The notes beneath the pieces were generated by a model that had not been told where the DNA came from, searched no databases, and saw nothing but the letters and a program-made list of their open reading frames with translations. A stretch of DNA of 64,000 nt, from NCBI GenBank assembly GCA_965205535.1, contig CBDBHH010000005.1, positions 930,001 through 994,000 on the forward strand, given 5' to 3'. The stretch is from UBA8079 sp965205535. Its GTDB lineage: Bacteria > Pseudomonadota > Alphaproteobacteria > UBA6615. The translations under genes and the position numbers were made by a program. Below, piece by piece: positions 23,618-32,263 of this stretch (positions are counted from its first letter, which is position 1; the number at the start of each line of letters is the position of its first letter).

Positions 23618-26146
23618 GTGCGTTTCTTCGGCGCGGCACGCCGGGCGGACACGGTCGGCTTTACGCTTCTGGGATTGGCGCTTGTCGTGCCGTTTGCACC
23701 ATCGATCGCGGACATTATTGTGCTCCTGAGTGCAGCGTACTGGCTTCTGGTGGTCCGGCGCCGACCCCGACTGCCACAACGCCTACCGGCCTCGAGCGGC
23801 CTGGTCGATCACGCCAATCCGGATCCCGGGACAAACAAGCCGGGCCCGGCCGAAGGCATTTTCTATCTGGGCAACGACCGCGGCACCGGCGAAGAGATAT
23901 GGCTTGCGAACAAGGAGTGTCGCGCACATGCCCTTGTCCTGGGCACGACAGGTTCGGGCAAGACCGAGACCTTAATCTCCATGGCGGCGAATGCGCTGTC
24001 GTGGGGCTCTGGCCTCATCTATGTTGACGGCAAGGGTGATACCTCCCTGTGGGGCAAGGTCTACTCCCTGGCGCGCCGGTTCGGGCGCGAGGACGATGTG
24101 CTGGTTCTCAATTTCATGACCGGCAACCGGTCCAATCTCGCGTCCACACACTCCAACACCCTCAATCCCTTCGCCACAGGCAACGCGGCTGCCCTGATCG
24201 AACTGCTCACGAGCCTGATGTCGGACGTGGGCAGCGAGGGGCAGATGTGGAAAGACCGTGCGGTCGCATTGATCGCCGGGGTGGTCCGCGCGCTCGTGGT
24301 GATGCGCGATCGCGGCGAGCTGGTGCTCGATGTCGACGTCATTCGCAATCACATCCACCTCGAGAAGGCCGCTGAGCTCGCGTTCCGGCGACCGGACCTG
24401 CCGGCGAATGTGCGCGAAGCCCTGGAAAATTACCTGAAGACCCTTCCCGGCTTCAGCCGTGACAAATACGAGGCTGGCGAAGACCAGGAGCGCACAACAA
24501 ACGACCAGCACGGGTATCTCGAGATGCAGTTCACGCGGGTCCTGGGCTCGTTGGCGGACGACTATGGCTACATCTTCCGGACCGGCCGCGGGGAAGTCGA
24601 CCTCCATGACGTCGTCGTAAACCGACGGATCCTTGTGGTGCTGCTGCCAGCCCTTGAGAAGTCCCCCAACGAGCTGGCCAACCTGGGCAAGGTCGTGGTG
24701 GCAACCCTCAAAAGCATGATGGCAAGCACGCTTGGCTCTGACCTCGAGGGCGAATGGGAGAATGTCATCGAGACCCGGCCGACCAACAGCCCCACGCCGT
24801 TCCTGACTATTCTCGACGAGGTCGGCTACTACACGGTGGAGGGCATGGCCGTTATGGCAGCTCAGGCGCGCAGTTTGGGCTTTTCTCTGGTATTCGCCGG
24901 TCAGGATGTGGCGGCCATGGAGAAACGCTCGCCGCATGAGGCCCAGAGCATATTCGGGAACTGCAACACCAAGATTTTCATGAAGGTTGAGGACACCGAT
25001 CGCACGAAGCAGGTGTTCACCCAGACGGTCGGGAATGCGTTGTATGAGCGCATGGAGCCGGCGAACGACCAGATGCCACGCACATCGCTCACCGAAATGG
25101 AGCGGGCGGACTTCCTGGACTTGAAAGCACAACGCGAGGGGGAGGCCCATGTTGTGTTTGGCGACAAGATCGTCCGGGCAAACCTGTTCTACGCAAACCC
25201 GCCGCCTGTTGAGCGGCTCAAGGTCAACAAGTTCCTCGCCATCGACGCCCCGGACAAGCGCCAGGTCGACGAGGACATCGTCACGGTCGACGTGGTGTGC
25301 CGCCTCGAGCAAGGCGTGCTCGAGGAGGTCGAGCAGCTTGATGACGCGGCCGAGATTTCCGTGATGACCGAGACGATGTTCGACCCGGACCTGAAGTGGG
25401 TGCCGCACCTGGAACGGGGTTGCATTGCGATCGCGCGCATCGCCGAAAGCTTCCGGGCGCCGGTCGCGCCGGCGGCCGAGCCGGAAGCGCGCATGCCACC
25501 GCCGGATCCCCAAACGAGGGACGAGATCGACACGCCAACAGAGCCCCCTGCAGAGCCCGCACCGTCACCGCTCGCTGAGCTCATGGCAGAGGTCTCCGCC
25601 CCGGATTCGGCGCCCGAGGAGACCGACGTCGACCATGACGATGACGATGACATTGAAGATGACACCGAGGAAGGCGGCGAGGGCGACAGCGGGACCCCGG
25701 GTCGGGCCGAAGTCGAGCCGTCGACCGAGATTGCGGAGGTCCCGGCCAATCATGCCCTGACAGATGCCGTGCAGGCAGCGGAGCCGCCGGACGACGAGCC
25801 CTCAGCCCCGGCATCTGTAGATGGGATGTCACTCCTCCTCGCCGAGATCGAGGAGGAGGGGGCACGGAAGGAGCCTGAGGTAACCGTGGACGAACAAGAA
25901 AACGAGACCACCCCGGTGGACCGCGCCATGCTGACGACACTACTCAGCGAAATCGAAAGCTTGGGCGGCACGCCGATCGAGGAGGCCGGCGCCGCGGCGT
26001 CATCGATCGTCAAACACATTGCGGCCGCGGAGGCGGGCGAAGTTATCGCACCGGAGCCGGCGCAATCGCCGGACGATATTCAAGATGTCATTGAAGACCT
26101 GAGAGCGCTTCTCGCAGCGAACGAGCCTGGCGCGCCGGGGGGCTAA
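23618..26146 (+). CDS. dotL: DotL/IcmO-like (IncI TrbC-type) type IV coupling ATPase
   Basis: The 842-aa protein has an N-terminal membrane hairpin (residues 12-46). The VirD4/FtsK-type motor follows, with Walker A GTTGSGKTET (109-118) and Walker B FLTILDEVG (about 394-402). Further family stretches are GLIYVDGKGD, FGNCNTKIFMKVED and MERADFLDLKAQREGEAHV. Beyond residue about 620 is a long acidic, proline-rich tail (DHDDDDDIEDDTEEGGEGD), the part that in DotL docks adaptor proteins. It pumps DNA or protein substrates into the secretion channel. The start is GTG 23618, since an upstream in-frame stop (23570) leaves no better codon. No other channel genes are in the window. Confidence 0.9.
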   Translation: MRFFGAARRADTVGFTLLGLALVVPFAPSIADIIVLLSAAYWLLVVRRRPRLPQRLPASSGLVDHANPDPGTNKPGPAEGIFYLGNDRGTGEEIWLANKECRAHALVLGTTGSGKTETLISMAANALSWGSGLIYVDGKGDTSLWGKVYSLARRFGREDDVLVLNFMTGNRSNLASTHSNTLNPFATGNAAALIELLTSLMSDVGSEGQMWKDRAVALIAGVVRALVVMRDRGELVLDVDVIRNHIHLEKAAELAFRRPDLPANVREALENYLKTLPGFSRDKYEAGEDQERTTNDQHGYLEMQFTRVLGSLADDYGYIFRTGRGEVDLHDVVVNRRILVVLLPALEKSPNELANLGKVVVATLKSMMASTLGSDLEGEWENVIETRPTNSPTPFLTILDEVGYYTVEGMAVMAAQARSLGFSLVFAGQDVAAMEKRSPHEAQSIFGNCNTKIFMKVEDTDRTKQVFTQTVGNALYERMEPANDQMPRTSLTEMERADFLDLKAQREGEAHVVFGDKIVRANLFYANPPPVERLKVNKFLAIDAPDKRQVDEDIVTVDVVCRLEQGVLEEVEQLDDAAEISVMTETMFDPDLKWVPHLERGCIAIARIAESFRAPVAPAAEPEARMPPPDPQTRDEIDTPTEPPAEPAPSPLAELMAEVSAPDSAPEETDVDHDDDDDIEDDTEEGGEGDSGTPGRAEVEPSTEIAEVPANHALTDAVQAAEPPDDEPSAPASVDGMSLLLAEIEEEGARKEPEVTVDEQENETTPVDRAMLTTLLSEIESLGGTPIEEAGAAASSIVKHIAAAEAGEVIAPEPAQSPDDIQDVIEDLRALLAANEPGAPGG

Positions 26147-26376
26147 CGGGCCCCGAGTGCGGCCGGGTCGAAGTCCTGCCGGCGCAGACGCTGCACAGCG
26201 GAGTGCAAGCTCATCGCCACATCCCGGACAACAGGACCCGGCACGCCAAGTGTGGTCCGCTCCCCGTCCATCCCGACCAGGCTGCAGATGGCAGCTACAC
26301 CACGTACGACCGCGGCGGAGAGGCAAACAGCCTGATACTCAGCGACGGCCAAAGACAAGGGCAGCGGACACGTCAC
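26143..26376 (-). CDS. Possible truncated hypothetical gene convergent with dotL
   Basis: A 77-aa open frame reads AVCLSAAVVRGVAAICSLVG, then RTTLGVPGPVVRDVAMSLHS, and ends overlapping the dotL stop by 4 bases. The composition is protein-like, but no family is recognised. The frame runs without a stop into the 24-bp repeat and the IS200/IS605 left end, so if real its 5' part has been replaced. It may be a chance frame in GC-rich DNA. Nothing else is visible between 26147 and 26395. Confidence 0.3.
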   Translation of the reverse strand: MTCPLPLSLAVAEYQAVCLSAAVVRGVAAICSLVGMDGERTTLGVPGPVVRDVAMSLHSAVQRLRRQDFDPAALGAR

Positions 26377-26395
26377 CGAATAATTGGCGCGAAGC
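26372..26395 (+). repeat. 24-bp repeat, inverted copy at 18174-18197
   Basis: This is an exact reverse complement of 18174-18197. It is followed at once by the left-end hairpin of the tnpA/tnpB element (ccccggc-N6-gccgggg at about 26396-26415). Confidence 0.8.
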
Positions 26396-26403
26396 CCCGG
26401 CGT

Positions 26404-26730
26404 TCAGGCCGGGGAGGGATAGCCTTTTATGGGTTTTTCGGGGCTCTCTGAGAGGCGACGTACGTTGCAATTATATCGAGCGGGGCGCCGCCTGACGAGG
26501 TTTGAGAGTGCGACTTTGGGCGGGTAGTGGACCAGGAGATGGACGTGATCGTCTTCTCCGTCGCACTCGACGAGCGCCGCCCCGAAGTCCTCGCACACCC
26601 CTGAGAATATTTTGTGCAGGTCTTCAATAGCCTGAGCGGAGAGCACCTCGCGACGATATTTTGTGACGAAAACCAAATGCACGTGGAGTGCATGAACGAC
26701 ATGTCTGCCGGTGCGATAATCCACTTGCAA
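26404..26730 (-). pseudogene. tnpA: IS200/IS605 TnpA (Y1 HUH transposase), internally deleted
   Basis: The frame starts normally with VHLVFVTKYRREVLSAQ and contains the HUH metal motif in DHVHLLVHYPP. After VALSNLV it should continue for about 30 residues to the GGAPxxII-Y helix bearing the nucleophilic tyrosine. Instead the frame becomes RRRPARYNCNVRRL. The expected tail (GGAPLDIIATYVASQ) is present in another frame directly after the break, at about 26430-26500. An internal deletion of roughly 90-100 bp with a frame change therefore separates the HUH site from its tyrosine. The protein should be inactive. Confidence 0.85.
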
Positions 26731-26759
26731 TACCTCAGACCAATACCAACATCGGGACT

Positions 26760-28008
26760 ATGCGCCATCGTGGATATCGCTACAAGCTCCGGCCCACAGA
26801 CGATCAGACCGTCCTGTTCGCCCGGTTCGCCGGGGTCTGCCGGCTGGTCTACAATCTGGCCCTCGAGCAGCGACGCGAGCACTGGCGCGCCTATCGGGCC
26901 CACACCGGCAAACATATCGGCTACGTCGCCCAGTGCCGAGAGCTGACCCTGCTCAGGGCCGAGTTCGACTGGATCGCAGCCGTCAGCCAGACCTGCCAGC
27001 AGCAGGCCTTGCGCGATCTCGACCGGGCCTTCCAGGCCTTCTTCAAGGGTGTGGCTCGCTATTCCCCGCCCGCGCCGCAAGGGTGTCGATGACAGCTTCC
27101 GCTTCCACGGTCGCGAGTTTGCCACCCGCCGTCTCAACGCTAAATGGTCCGAGGTCCGCCTGCCCCGGATTGGCTGGGTGAAGTACCGCGATACCCGCCC
27201 CCTGTCGGGGCGCACGCTTAATGCAACCATCTCCTACGCAGCGGATGGCTGGTACATCTCCTTCACCCTCGAGCTGGCCGACATGCCGGCACCCGCGCAC
27301 GTGCGCCCGGCCGTGGGCATCGATCGGGGGGTGGCCAACACGCTGGCCTTGTCCACGGGTCAGATGCTGACCCTGCCGGCGTCGTTGAAGGTCCTCGAGC
27401 AGCGCAAGCGACGCGCCCAGAAGACCCTGGCGAGGCGCACACGTGGATCGCGCCGGTATGCCAAGGCCCGGGCCCGGGTCGCACGGCTGGCCGCCCGTCA
27501 GGCGCGGATCCGCCGGGACTGGCACCATCGGGTCTCTCGCGATCTGGCCGGGCAATTTGGAACGGGGGTCCTGGAAGACCTCAATACCGCTGGCATGACC
27601 GCGAGTGCGCGGGGTACGGCCGCGGCACCGGGGACCAATGTGCGGGCCAAGGCTGGCCTCAACCGGGCGATCCTGAACCAGGGCTGGCATCTCTTTGAAA
27701 CACTCCTCGATTACAAGCTCGAGGAGCGTGGCGGACATCTGGTGAAGGTGCCCGCCCACCGTACGTCGCAGACCTGTGCTGCGTGCGGGACCGTCGACCC
27801 GGAAAGCCGCGAGAGCCAAGCGTCTTTCCGTTGTCGCAGATGCGGTCGCCGCGCCAACGCAGACTACAATGCTGCGATCAATATCCTGCGGCGGAACACG
27901 TCGTCGATGGTCGTGGAGGATGGGCATTGGCCCTCCGTTGAAGCGATAACCGGACGGGGTCGCCAGACCCCTGAAAATCCCCATCCTTCAGGGTGGGGAA
28001 GATGTTAA
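26760..28008 (+). pseudogene. tnpB: TnpB RNA-guided nuclease gene, frameshifted
   Basis: The first part, from ATG 26760 (MRHRGYRYKLRPTDDQTVLF), runs in one frame to FFKGVARY near 27063. The rest continues in the +1 frame (PRPRRKGVDDSFRF, from about 27060 to 28008). One extra base in the run tattcccc explains this. Downstream the RuvC residues are all present (VGIDRGVANT, GVLEDLN, NADYNAAINI), as is the zinc finger CAACG...CRRCG. The element may have lost TnpB activity recently. The last codons overlap the right-end hairpin. Confidence 0.85.
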
Positions 28009-28030
28009 CTGTAGTCAATCCGGGTGGATT

Positions 28031-28309
28031 TCAAACTGACCCACTACCCCAATTCCAGATGCATACGCGCGCGATTTCACCGGTGTCTTTTTGGAGATCA
28101 ACAGGGCAGAAAAATTCGAGCGCTGGCCAGACGACTAAGGAAGAAAGTCCCAAGCCTACAATGGCTATGAACCCCCAGATAAATATCCTTCCAATGGCGT
28201 TAGAGATTCGAGGGAACAGTTTCGCTATGAAGGGAACAACGTGCACAGCGAACAACATCGCACCTGCGAAATAGGCAATGATCAAAACTAACCCAACTAA
28301 CGGATTCAT
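28031..28309 (-). CDS. Small membrane protein coupled to the integrase
   Basis: The 92-aa product has two predicted membrane helices (LVGLVLIIAYFAGAMLFAVHV and IFIWGFIAIVGLGLSSLVVW). Its ATG overlaps the integrase stop (ATGA), so both are read from one message. The family is unknown. Genes in this position are sometimes exclusion or maintenance factors of integrative elements, which is only a guess. The last residues lie 22 bp from the end of the IS200/IS605 element, so the original 3' end could be altered. Confidence 0.6.
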   Translation of the reverse strand: MNPLVGLVLIIAYFAGAMLFAVHVVPFIAKLFPRISNAIGRIFIWGFIAIVGLGLSSLVVWPALEFFCPVDLQKDTGEIARVCIWNWGSGSV

Positions 28310-29310
28310 TGCTCAGCCTCCGTGTCGCTTGTGTTCCATTTCCTTTGAATATGGTCGGCACGCATATGGGTGTACCTAAACAGCATCCGATAGTCCCTAT
28401 GGCCACTTATTAGAGCCACTTCGGGAACACTGAGTCCTTTCTCAAAAAACCTGCTAATCGCCTCGTGCCTGAAATCATGAAACCGCAAATCACGAATCCC
28501 AGCACGCCTGATTAATCGACACCAAGACAGTCTCACAGCATTGCCCGTCAGCGGGAAAATCTTATCCAGGCTGGTCAGTTCTAAGCTACGCAGAATGGTC
28601 TGTGCCTTCACCGTAAGCGGGATCGTGCGTGGGTATCCATTCTTAGACTGAGGAATATCGAGCAAACCAGTGTCTAGGTCGTAATGACCCTTCTCGATCC
28701 TCAGAAGTTCACTTCGGCGCATTGCTGTTTCTAACGCCAACTCGATCAACGGCCTCATAAGAACCTGCCGGCCTTCGTCAGCACTGCACAACAGCTGAGC
28801 TTCTTCACCTTCGCGCAGTCTTCTTTCGCGACGGGATATGACTTTTGGACGCCGAACCGATGCTAACGGGTTGCGTGCGAGCGGCAGGCTCCACTCAGCG
28901 CTTGCCAATTCGAATGTGTGCTGGAGGATTCCAAGCTCTCGATTGATTGTGACAGGCCTTACTTCCTCGAGTCTGATATCGCGATACGAAGCAAAATCTT
29001 CAGCTGACACTTCAGCAACGGACTTCCTCGAAAACTTCGCACGAAGCATCGCATTGACGATGATTGCCTCGTTCGCCGCACTGCGTTTCTTGCTAGTCAC
29101 GGTGTCCCGATATCGTGCCAACAGATCGCCGACCGTGACGCCTGCCAATCTAGAAGGATCATAGGTTTCGCCCGTGTCGATTGCGCGCTCCAGACCACGC
29201 GCCCAAGCCATCGCATCCGACTTATGAGTGAAGGTTTTGGATCGTGGAGCAGCGCCTCTCTTACGGACTTGTGCCTGCCATTTCCCACCGCGTTTTCTAA
29301 TTGAAGCCAT
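28306..29310 (-). CDS. int: Tyrosine recombinase (phage-type integrase)
   Basis: This 334-aa enzyme begins MASIRKRGGKWQAQVRKRG, a typical arm-binding start. It has a SAM-like core-binding domain (about 55-150) and the catalytic domain with Arg in ETAMRRSELL (198/199), Lys in SKNGYPRTIPL (223), HDFRH (278-282), SGHRD (304) and Tyr in FRYTH (313). ATG 29310 is chosen because cagaggag lies 6-9 bases upstream; an open frame continues to 29409 without a ribosome site. It lies 105 bp from a tRNA gene and points away from it, the standard layout for an island integrated at a tRNA 3' end. Confidence 0.93.
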   Translation of the reverse strand: MASIRKRGGKWQAQVRKRGAAPRSKTFTHKSDAMAWARGLERAIDTGETYDPSRLAGVTVGDLLARYRDTVTSKKRSAANEAIIVNAMLRAKFSRKSVAEVSAEDFASYRDIRLEEVRPVTINRELGILQHTFELASAEWSLPLARNPLASVRRPKVISRRERRLREGEEAQLLCSADEGRQVLMRPLIELALETAMRRSELLRIEKGHYDLDTGLLDIPQSKNGYPRTIPLTVKAQTILRSLELTSLDKIFPLTGNAVRLSWCRLIRRAGIRDLRFHDFRHEAISRFFEKGLSVPEVALISGHRDYRMLFRYTHMRADHIQRKWNTSDTEAEQ

Positions 29311-29415
29311 GGCAAATCTCCTCTGGCTGTGACGTGAGTGTGACAGCCCGGTATTCCGGAGATTTCGTTGAGTGCTTCCGTAGGTTCTAGTCGATTGTTT
29401 TCTCGACAAGAAATT

Positions 29416-29491
29416 TGGTGGAGCCGAGGGGAATCGAACCCCTGACCTCTACGTTGCGAACGTAGCGCTCTCCCAACTGAGCTACGGCCCC
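29416..29491 (-). tRNA. tRNA-Ala (anticodon CGC), likely island attachment site
   Basis: Read on the minus strand the 76 bases begin ggggccgtagctcagttggg and fold into a cloverleaf. The acceptor ggggccg pairs with cggctcc (one G-T). The D-arm is gctc...gagc, the anticodon stem ctacg/cgtag has loop ttcgcaa (anticodon cgc), and the T-arm carries ggttcgattcc. CCA is encoded. The 3' end faces the integrase gene. No second copy of the tRNA 3' end is visible in the window, so the other attachment site is presumably left of base 1. The 29492-29695 stretch shows only GC-rich spacer. Confidence 0.95.
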
Positions 29492-29695
29492 ACCGATGCC
29501 GAAAACGGCCTGCGCGCGGCCCCTTCGGGCGTCGCGGCGCGGCGGGAATATGGGTGCGGGTCCCCGTCCCTGTCAAGTCATCCGCGCGCGCGTAACCGCG
29601 GCGTGACTGGACAGGCGCAATGACGCTGGCTAGTCTCGAACCCGCCAATTCATGGCGTTTCCAACGCCCAATTTTGCCGCCGCGGATCGAAGAAT

Positions 29696-29977
29696 ATGCT
29701 CGCAATCGCCAACCTCATCAGCACCGTCATCGGCCTCTATATGTGGGCCGTGATCATCTCGGTGGTCCTCACATGGCTCGTCCAGTTCAACGTGATCAAC
29801 ACGTCGAACCGCATGGTCTATCAGATCGGTGACTTCCTCTACCGGATTACCGAACCCGCGATGCGTCCGATCCGGCAGGTGATTCCCTCCGTCGGCGGCA
29901 TCGATCTGTCGCCGCTGATCGTCATCCTGATCCTCGGGTTCCTGAGGCAGTTCATCCCGGGATTGTTGCTGGGTTGA
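29696..29977 (+). CDS. YggT family membrane protein
   Basis: This 93-aa protein with two hydrophobic segments (LISTVIGLYMWAVIISVVLTW and LSPLIVILILGFLRQFIPGLL) contains the YggT signature ITEPAMRPIRQVIPSVGGIDLSPL. YggT proteins are inner-membrane proteins linked to osmotic tolerance and cell-division or photosystem membrane organisation. It is the first chromosomal gene to the right of the tRNA and lies 164 bp before folD, a common neighbourhood in alphaproteobacteria. Confidence 0.9.
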   Translation: MLAIANLISTVIGLYMWAVIISVVLTWLVQFNVINTSNRMVYQIGDFLYRITEPAMRPIRQVIPSVGGIDLSPLIVILILGFLRQFIPGLLLG

Positions 29978-30141
29978 CGTCCCGCCCGGGTGCACGGACC
30001 CGAAATTATTCGCATCGATACAATTTGAGTGCGGGGCACGCCACGCGGCGATGACCCGACTCTCATGCCCATGCTAGAGGCGTTGGTGGATACAGAGGCT
30101 GGGAAAACCGGCCCGGAGTGCATGAACCGGAGAGTGCAAGG

Positions 30142-31074
30142 ATGACCGACCCAAAGATGACCCACGCGGACAAGATCATCGACGGCAAGGCTTTCGCAGA
30201 AGCCCTGCGCGGACGTATCGGTGAAAACGTCGCGAAGATCACCGAAGAGCACGGCCTTAAACCCGGCCTCGCGGTCGTCCTGGTCGGCGATGACCCGGCG
30301 AGCCAGGTCTATGTGCGCAACAAGGGCAAAGCCGCCGCCGCCGCGGGCATCACCGCGACAGATCACCGCCTCGACGCCTCGACCAGCCAGGCCGAACTGC
30401 TGACGCTGGTCGACCAGCTCAACAACGACGATACGGTCCACGGCATCCTCGTGCAGCTGCCGGTGCCCGACCAGATCGACCCGAACGCGGTGATCGACGC
30501 CATCTCGCCGAACAAGGACGTCGACGGCTTTCACGTGATCAACACCGGACGTCTGGCAACCGGCCAGATGACCGGGCCGGACGCCGTGATGGTGCCGTGC
30601 ACGCCGCTTGGCTGCCGGATGATGCTGGAGGACCGGCTGGGCGATCTGTCCGGGCTCGACGCCGTCGTGCTCGGCCGCTCGAATATCGTCGGCAAGCCCA
30701 TGGCGGCATTGCTCACGCAAGCAAGCTGCACCGTCACCGTCGCCCATTCGCGCACCAGGGATCTGGCGGATGTATGCCGCCGCGCGGATATCCTGGTGGC
30801 CGCCGTCGGCCGCCCGCAGATGGTTCAGGGCGACTGGATCAAGCCCGGTGCGGCCGTCATCGATGTGGGCATCAACCGGGTCGCGGCGCCAACCGATGAC
30901 GACCCGGACAAGATGCGCCTGGTCGGCGATGTGGATTTCAATGCCGCGGTGGAAATCGCGGGTGCAATCACCCCCGTTCCGGGCGGGGTCGGGCCCATGA
31001 CGATCGCCTGCCTGCTGGCCAACACCGTGACGGCGGCGTGCCGCCAGAACGGCATCGAACCGCCCGCCTGGTAG
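30142..31074 (+). CDS. folD: Bifunctional methylene-THF dehydrogenase/methenyl-THF cyclohydrolase
   Basis: The 310-aa enzyme interconverts 5,10-methylene- and 10-formyl-tetrahydrofolate with NADP. The folate-site motif PASQVYVRNKGKAA contains the catalytic Lys. GILVQLPVPDQID and SPNKDVDGFH follow, then the Rossmann motif VVLGRSNIVGKPMA and the C-terminal GVGPMT. ATG 30142 is preferred, with gcaagg just before it; a GTG at 30118 extends the frame by 8 residues without support. Full length and intact. Confidence 0.96.
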   Translation: MTDPKMTHADKIIDGKAFAEALRGRIGENVAKITEEHGLKPGLAVVLVGDDPASQVYVRNKGKAAAAAGITATDHRLDASTSQAELLTLVDQLNNDDTVHGILVQLPVPDQIDPNAVIDAISPNKDVDGFHVINTGRLATGQMTGPDAVMVPCTPLGCRMMLEDRLGDLSGLDAVVLGRSNIVGKPMAALLTQASCTVTVAHSRTRDLADVCRRADILVAAVGRPQMVQGDWIKPGAAVIDVGINRVAAPTDDDPDKMRLVGDVDFNAAVEIAGAITPVPGGVGPMTIACLLANTVTAACRQNGIEPPAW

Positions 31075-31090
31075 GTCCCAACCTGCAGTA

Positions 31091-31435
31091 TCAGCCGGGC
31101 AATCTGTAGCGGATGACACCCTTCACACGCGCCGGGTCTTCGACCGGCTTGCCCTTGCGCAGCACCTGGATCGATCCCGCACGGGCCAGGTGGATAGCCT
31201 GCTGCTTGACGGCGGACATATAACGCCGCCAGAGATCGGGCGGGTCGTTTGTCTTGCGGCGTGACTCCGCGATCGCGCGCGCGACATCTTCCGGCGACAC
31301 CGAACCGCCGGGCTTCGCCGCACCGAGCTGTTCGAGAATCATCGCCGCGACCGGGTCGGTGGTCGGGGCTACGCTCTCCGATGCGCCGGTCTGGGCTTCT
31401 TCGTTCGTATCGTCGGTATCATTCGTGTCGGTCAT
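31091..31435 (-). CDS. DUF3253 domain protein
   Basis: The 114-aa product has an acidic, Thr-rich N-terminus (about 30 residues). The DUF3253 block follows: AMILEQLGAAKPGGSVSPED, ARAIAESRR and RYMSAVKQQAIHLARAGSI, ending RVKGVIRYRLPG. The fold is predicted to be a winged helix. Function is not established. It is convergent with folD (16 bp apart). Confidence 0.85.
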   Translation of the reverse strand: MTDTNDTDDTNEEAQTGASESVAPTTDPVAAMILEQLGAAKPGGSVSPEDVARAIAESRRKTNDPPDLWRRYMSAVKQQAIHLARAGSIQVLRKGKPVEDPARVKGVIRYRLPG

Positions 31436-31525
31436 ATCTCTGACTAGCATGCAGGGGTGTGACTGGACGAGCCCACATTCCCGACCGATAATCCCCGTCG
31501 CTCGCAGTGAAGTCAGGGGGAGACC

Positions 31526-32227
31526 ATGATCGGCAGTCTGGATGCGCTTTTTGCCGCCACCGTGCTGTTCGTCGGCGGTCATTTCATGTTGTCGAGCATG
31601 CCGGTTCGCCTGGCGCTGATAAACCGAATAGGCGAGACCCGGTTCCTCGCCTACTACTCGATCCTGATGGTCGTGATCTTCGCCTGGATGATTCTCGCCT
31701 ACATTCGCGCACCGATCGATACCCTCTGGGAAACACCGGCGGCATTGATGTGGCTGCCAGCCGTCGCCATGCCACTGGCGTTGTTTCTGATTGTTTGCGG
31801 CGTGACGACGCCTTCGCCGACCATCGCCGGGACCGCGCCAGATGATCCCGGTCGCGACCTGACCCGTGGCATCATCCGTATCACGCGCCACCCGTTCCTC
31901 AACGGCATGTCCCTCTGGGCGGCCGCACATCTCGTCGTCAATGGCGATACGCGCGCGATCATCCTGTTTGCCGGCATGCTGATTCTCAGCGTGGTCGGTA
32001 TGTACCGGATCGATAAGCGCCGCGAATTTCTGTACGGCGCGGACTGGGGGCCGATCATGCTAACAACCAGCCTGGTGCCATTCGGCGCGATCCTGTCGAA
32101 ACGAACCAGTTTCGACGGGCCGGGTATTGGCTGGTGGCGGCTCCTTCTGACCATTGCGATTTATCTGGGGCTGGTCTGGCTGCACCCGTTCATACTGGGT
32201 GCGTCCGCCTGGCCCGGGCTTGGGTAG
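31526..32227 (+). CDS. NnrU family integral membrane protein
   Basis: The 233-aa protein has about six membrane spans. NnrU family features include HFMLSSMPVRLALINRIGE near the N-terminus and RGIIRITRHPFLNGMSLWAAAHLVVNGD in the middle, a pattern shared with isoprenylcysteine methyltransferase-like proteins. NnrU is associated with nitrite/nitric oxide metabolism in denitrifiers, but the family is broad and no denitrification genes are nearby. ggggga stands before the ATG. Confidence 0.9.
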   Translation: MIGSLDALFAATVLFVGGHFMLSSMPVRLALINRIGETRFLAYYSILMVVIFAWMILAYIRAPIDTLWETPAALMWLPAVAMPLALFLIVCGVTTPSPTIAGTAPDDPGRDLTRGIIRITRHPFLNGMSLWAAAHLVVNGDTRAIILFAGMLILSVVGMYRIDKRREFLYGADWGPIMLTTSLVPFGAILSKRTSFDGPGIGWWRLLLTIAIYLGLVWLHPFILGASAWPGLG

Positions 32228-32263
32228 ACAGTCGAAAAACAAACAAAACTGGGGGGACTATTT

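Larger units (their letters stand above)
26396..28008 (+). mobile_element. Decayed IS200/IS605-family element (tnpA and tnpB divergent)
   Basis: The element has a left-end hairpin (about 26396-26415), tnpA on the minus strand, tnpB on the plus strand and a right-end hairpin ccccatcct-tc-agggtgggg (27980-27999) followed by gatgttaa. This is the normal IS605 arrangement. Both genes are damaged: tnpA by an internal deletion with frame change, tnpB by a one-base frameshift. The exact left end is approximate. The guide-like ωRNA of such elements would lie across the 3' end of tnpB and the right end. Confidence 0.85.

Noticed and set aside
23972..25513. Long open frame (513 codons) on the minus strand
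   Set aside because: Antisense to the clear DotL gene. Composition is Arg/His/Gln-rich and has no family motif; it comes from GC-rich codon structure.
29839..31119. 426-codon minus-strand open frame over folD
   Set aside because: FolD on the plus strand is unmistakable; the antisense frame shows no motifs.
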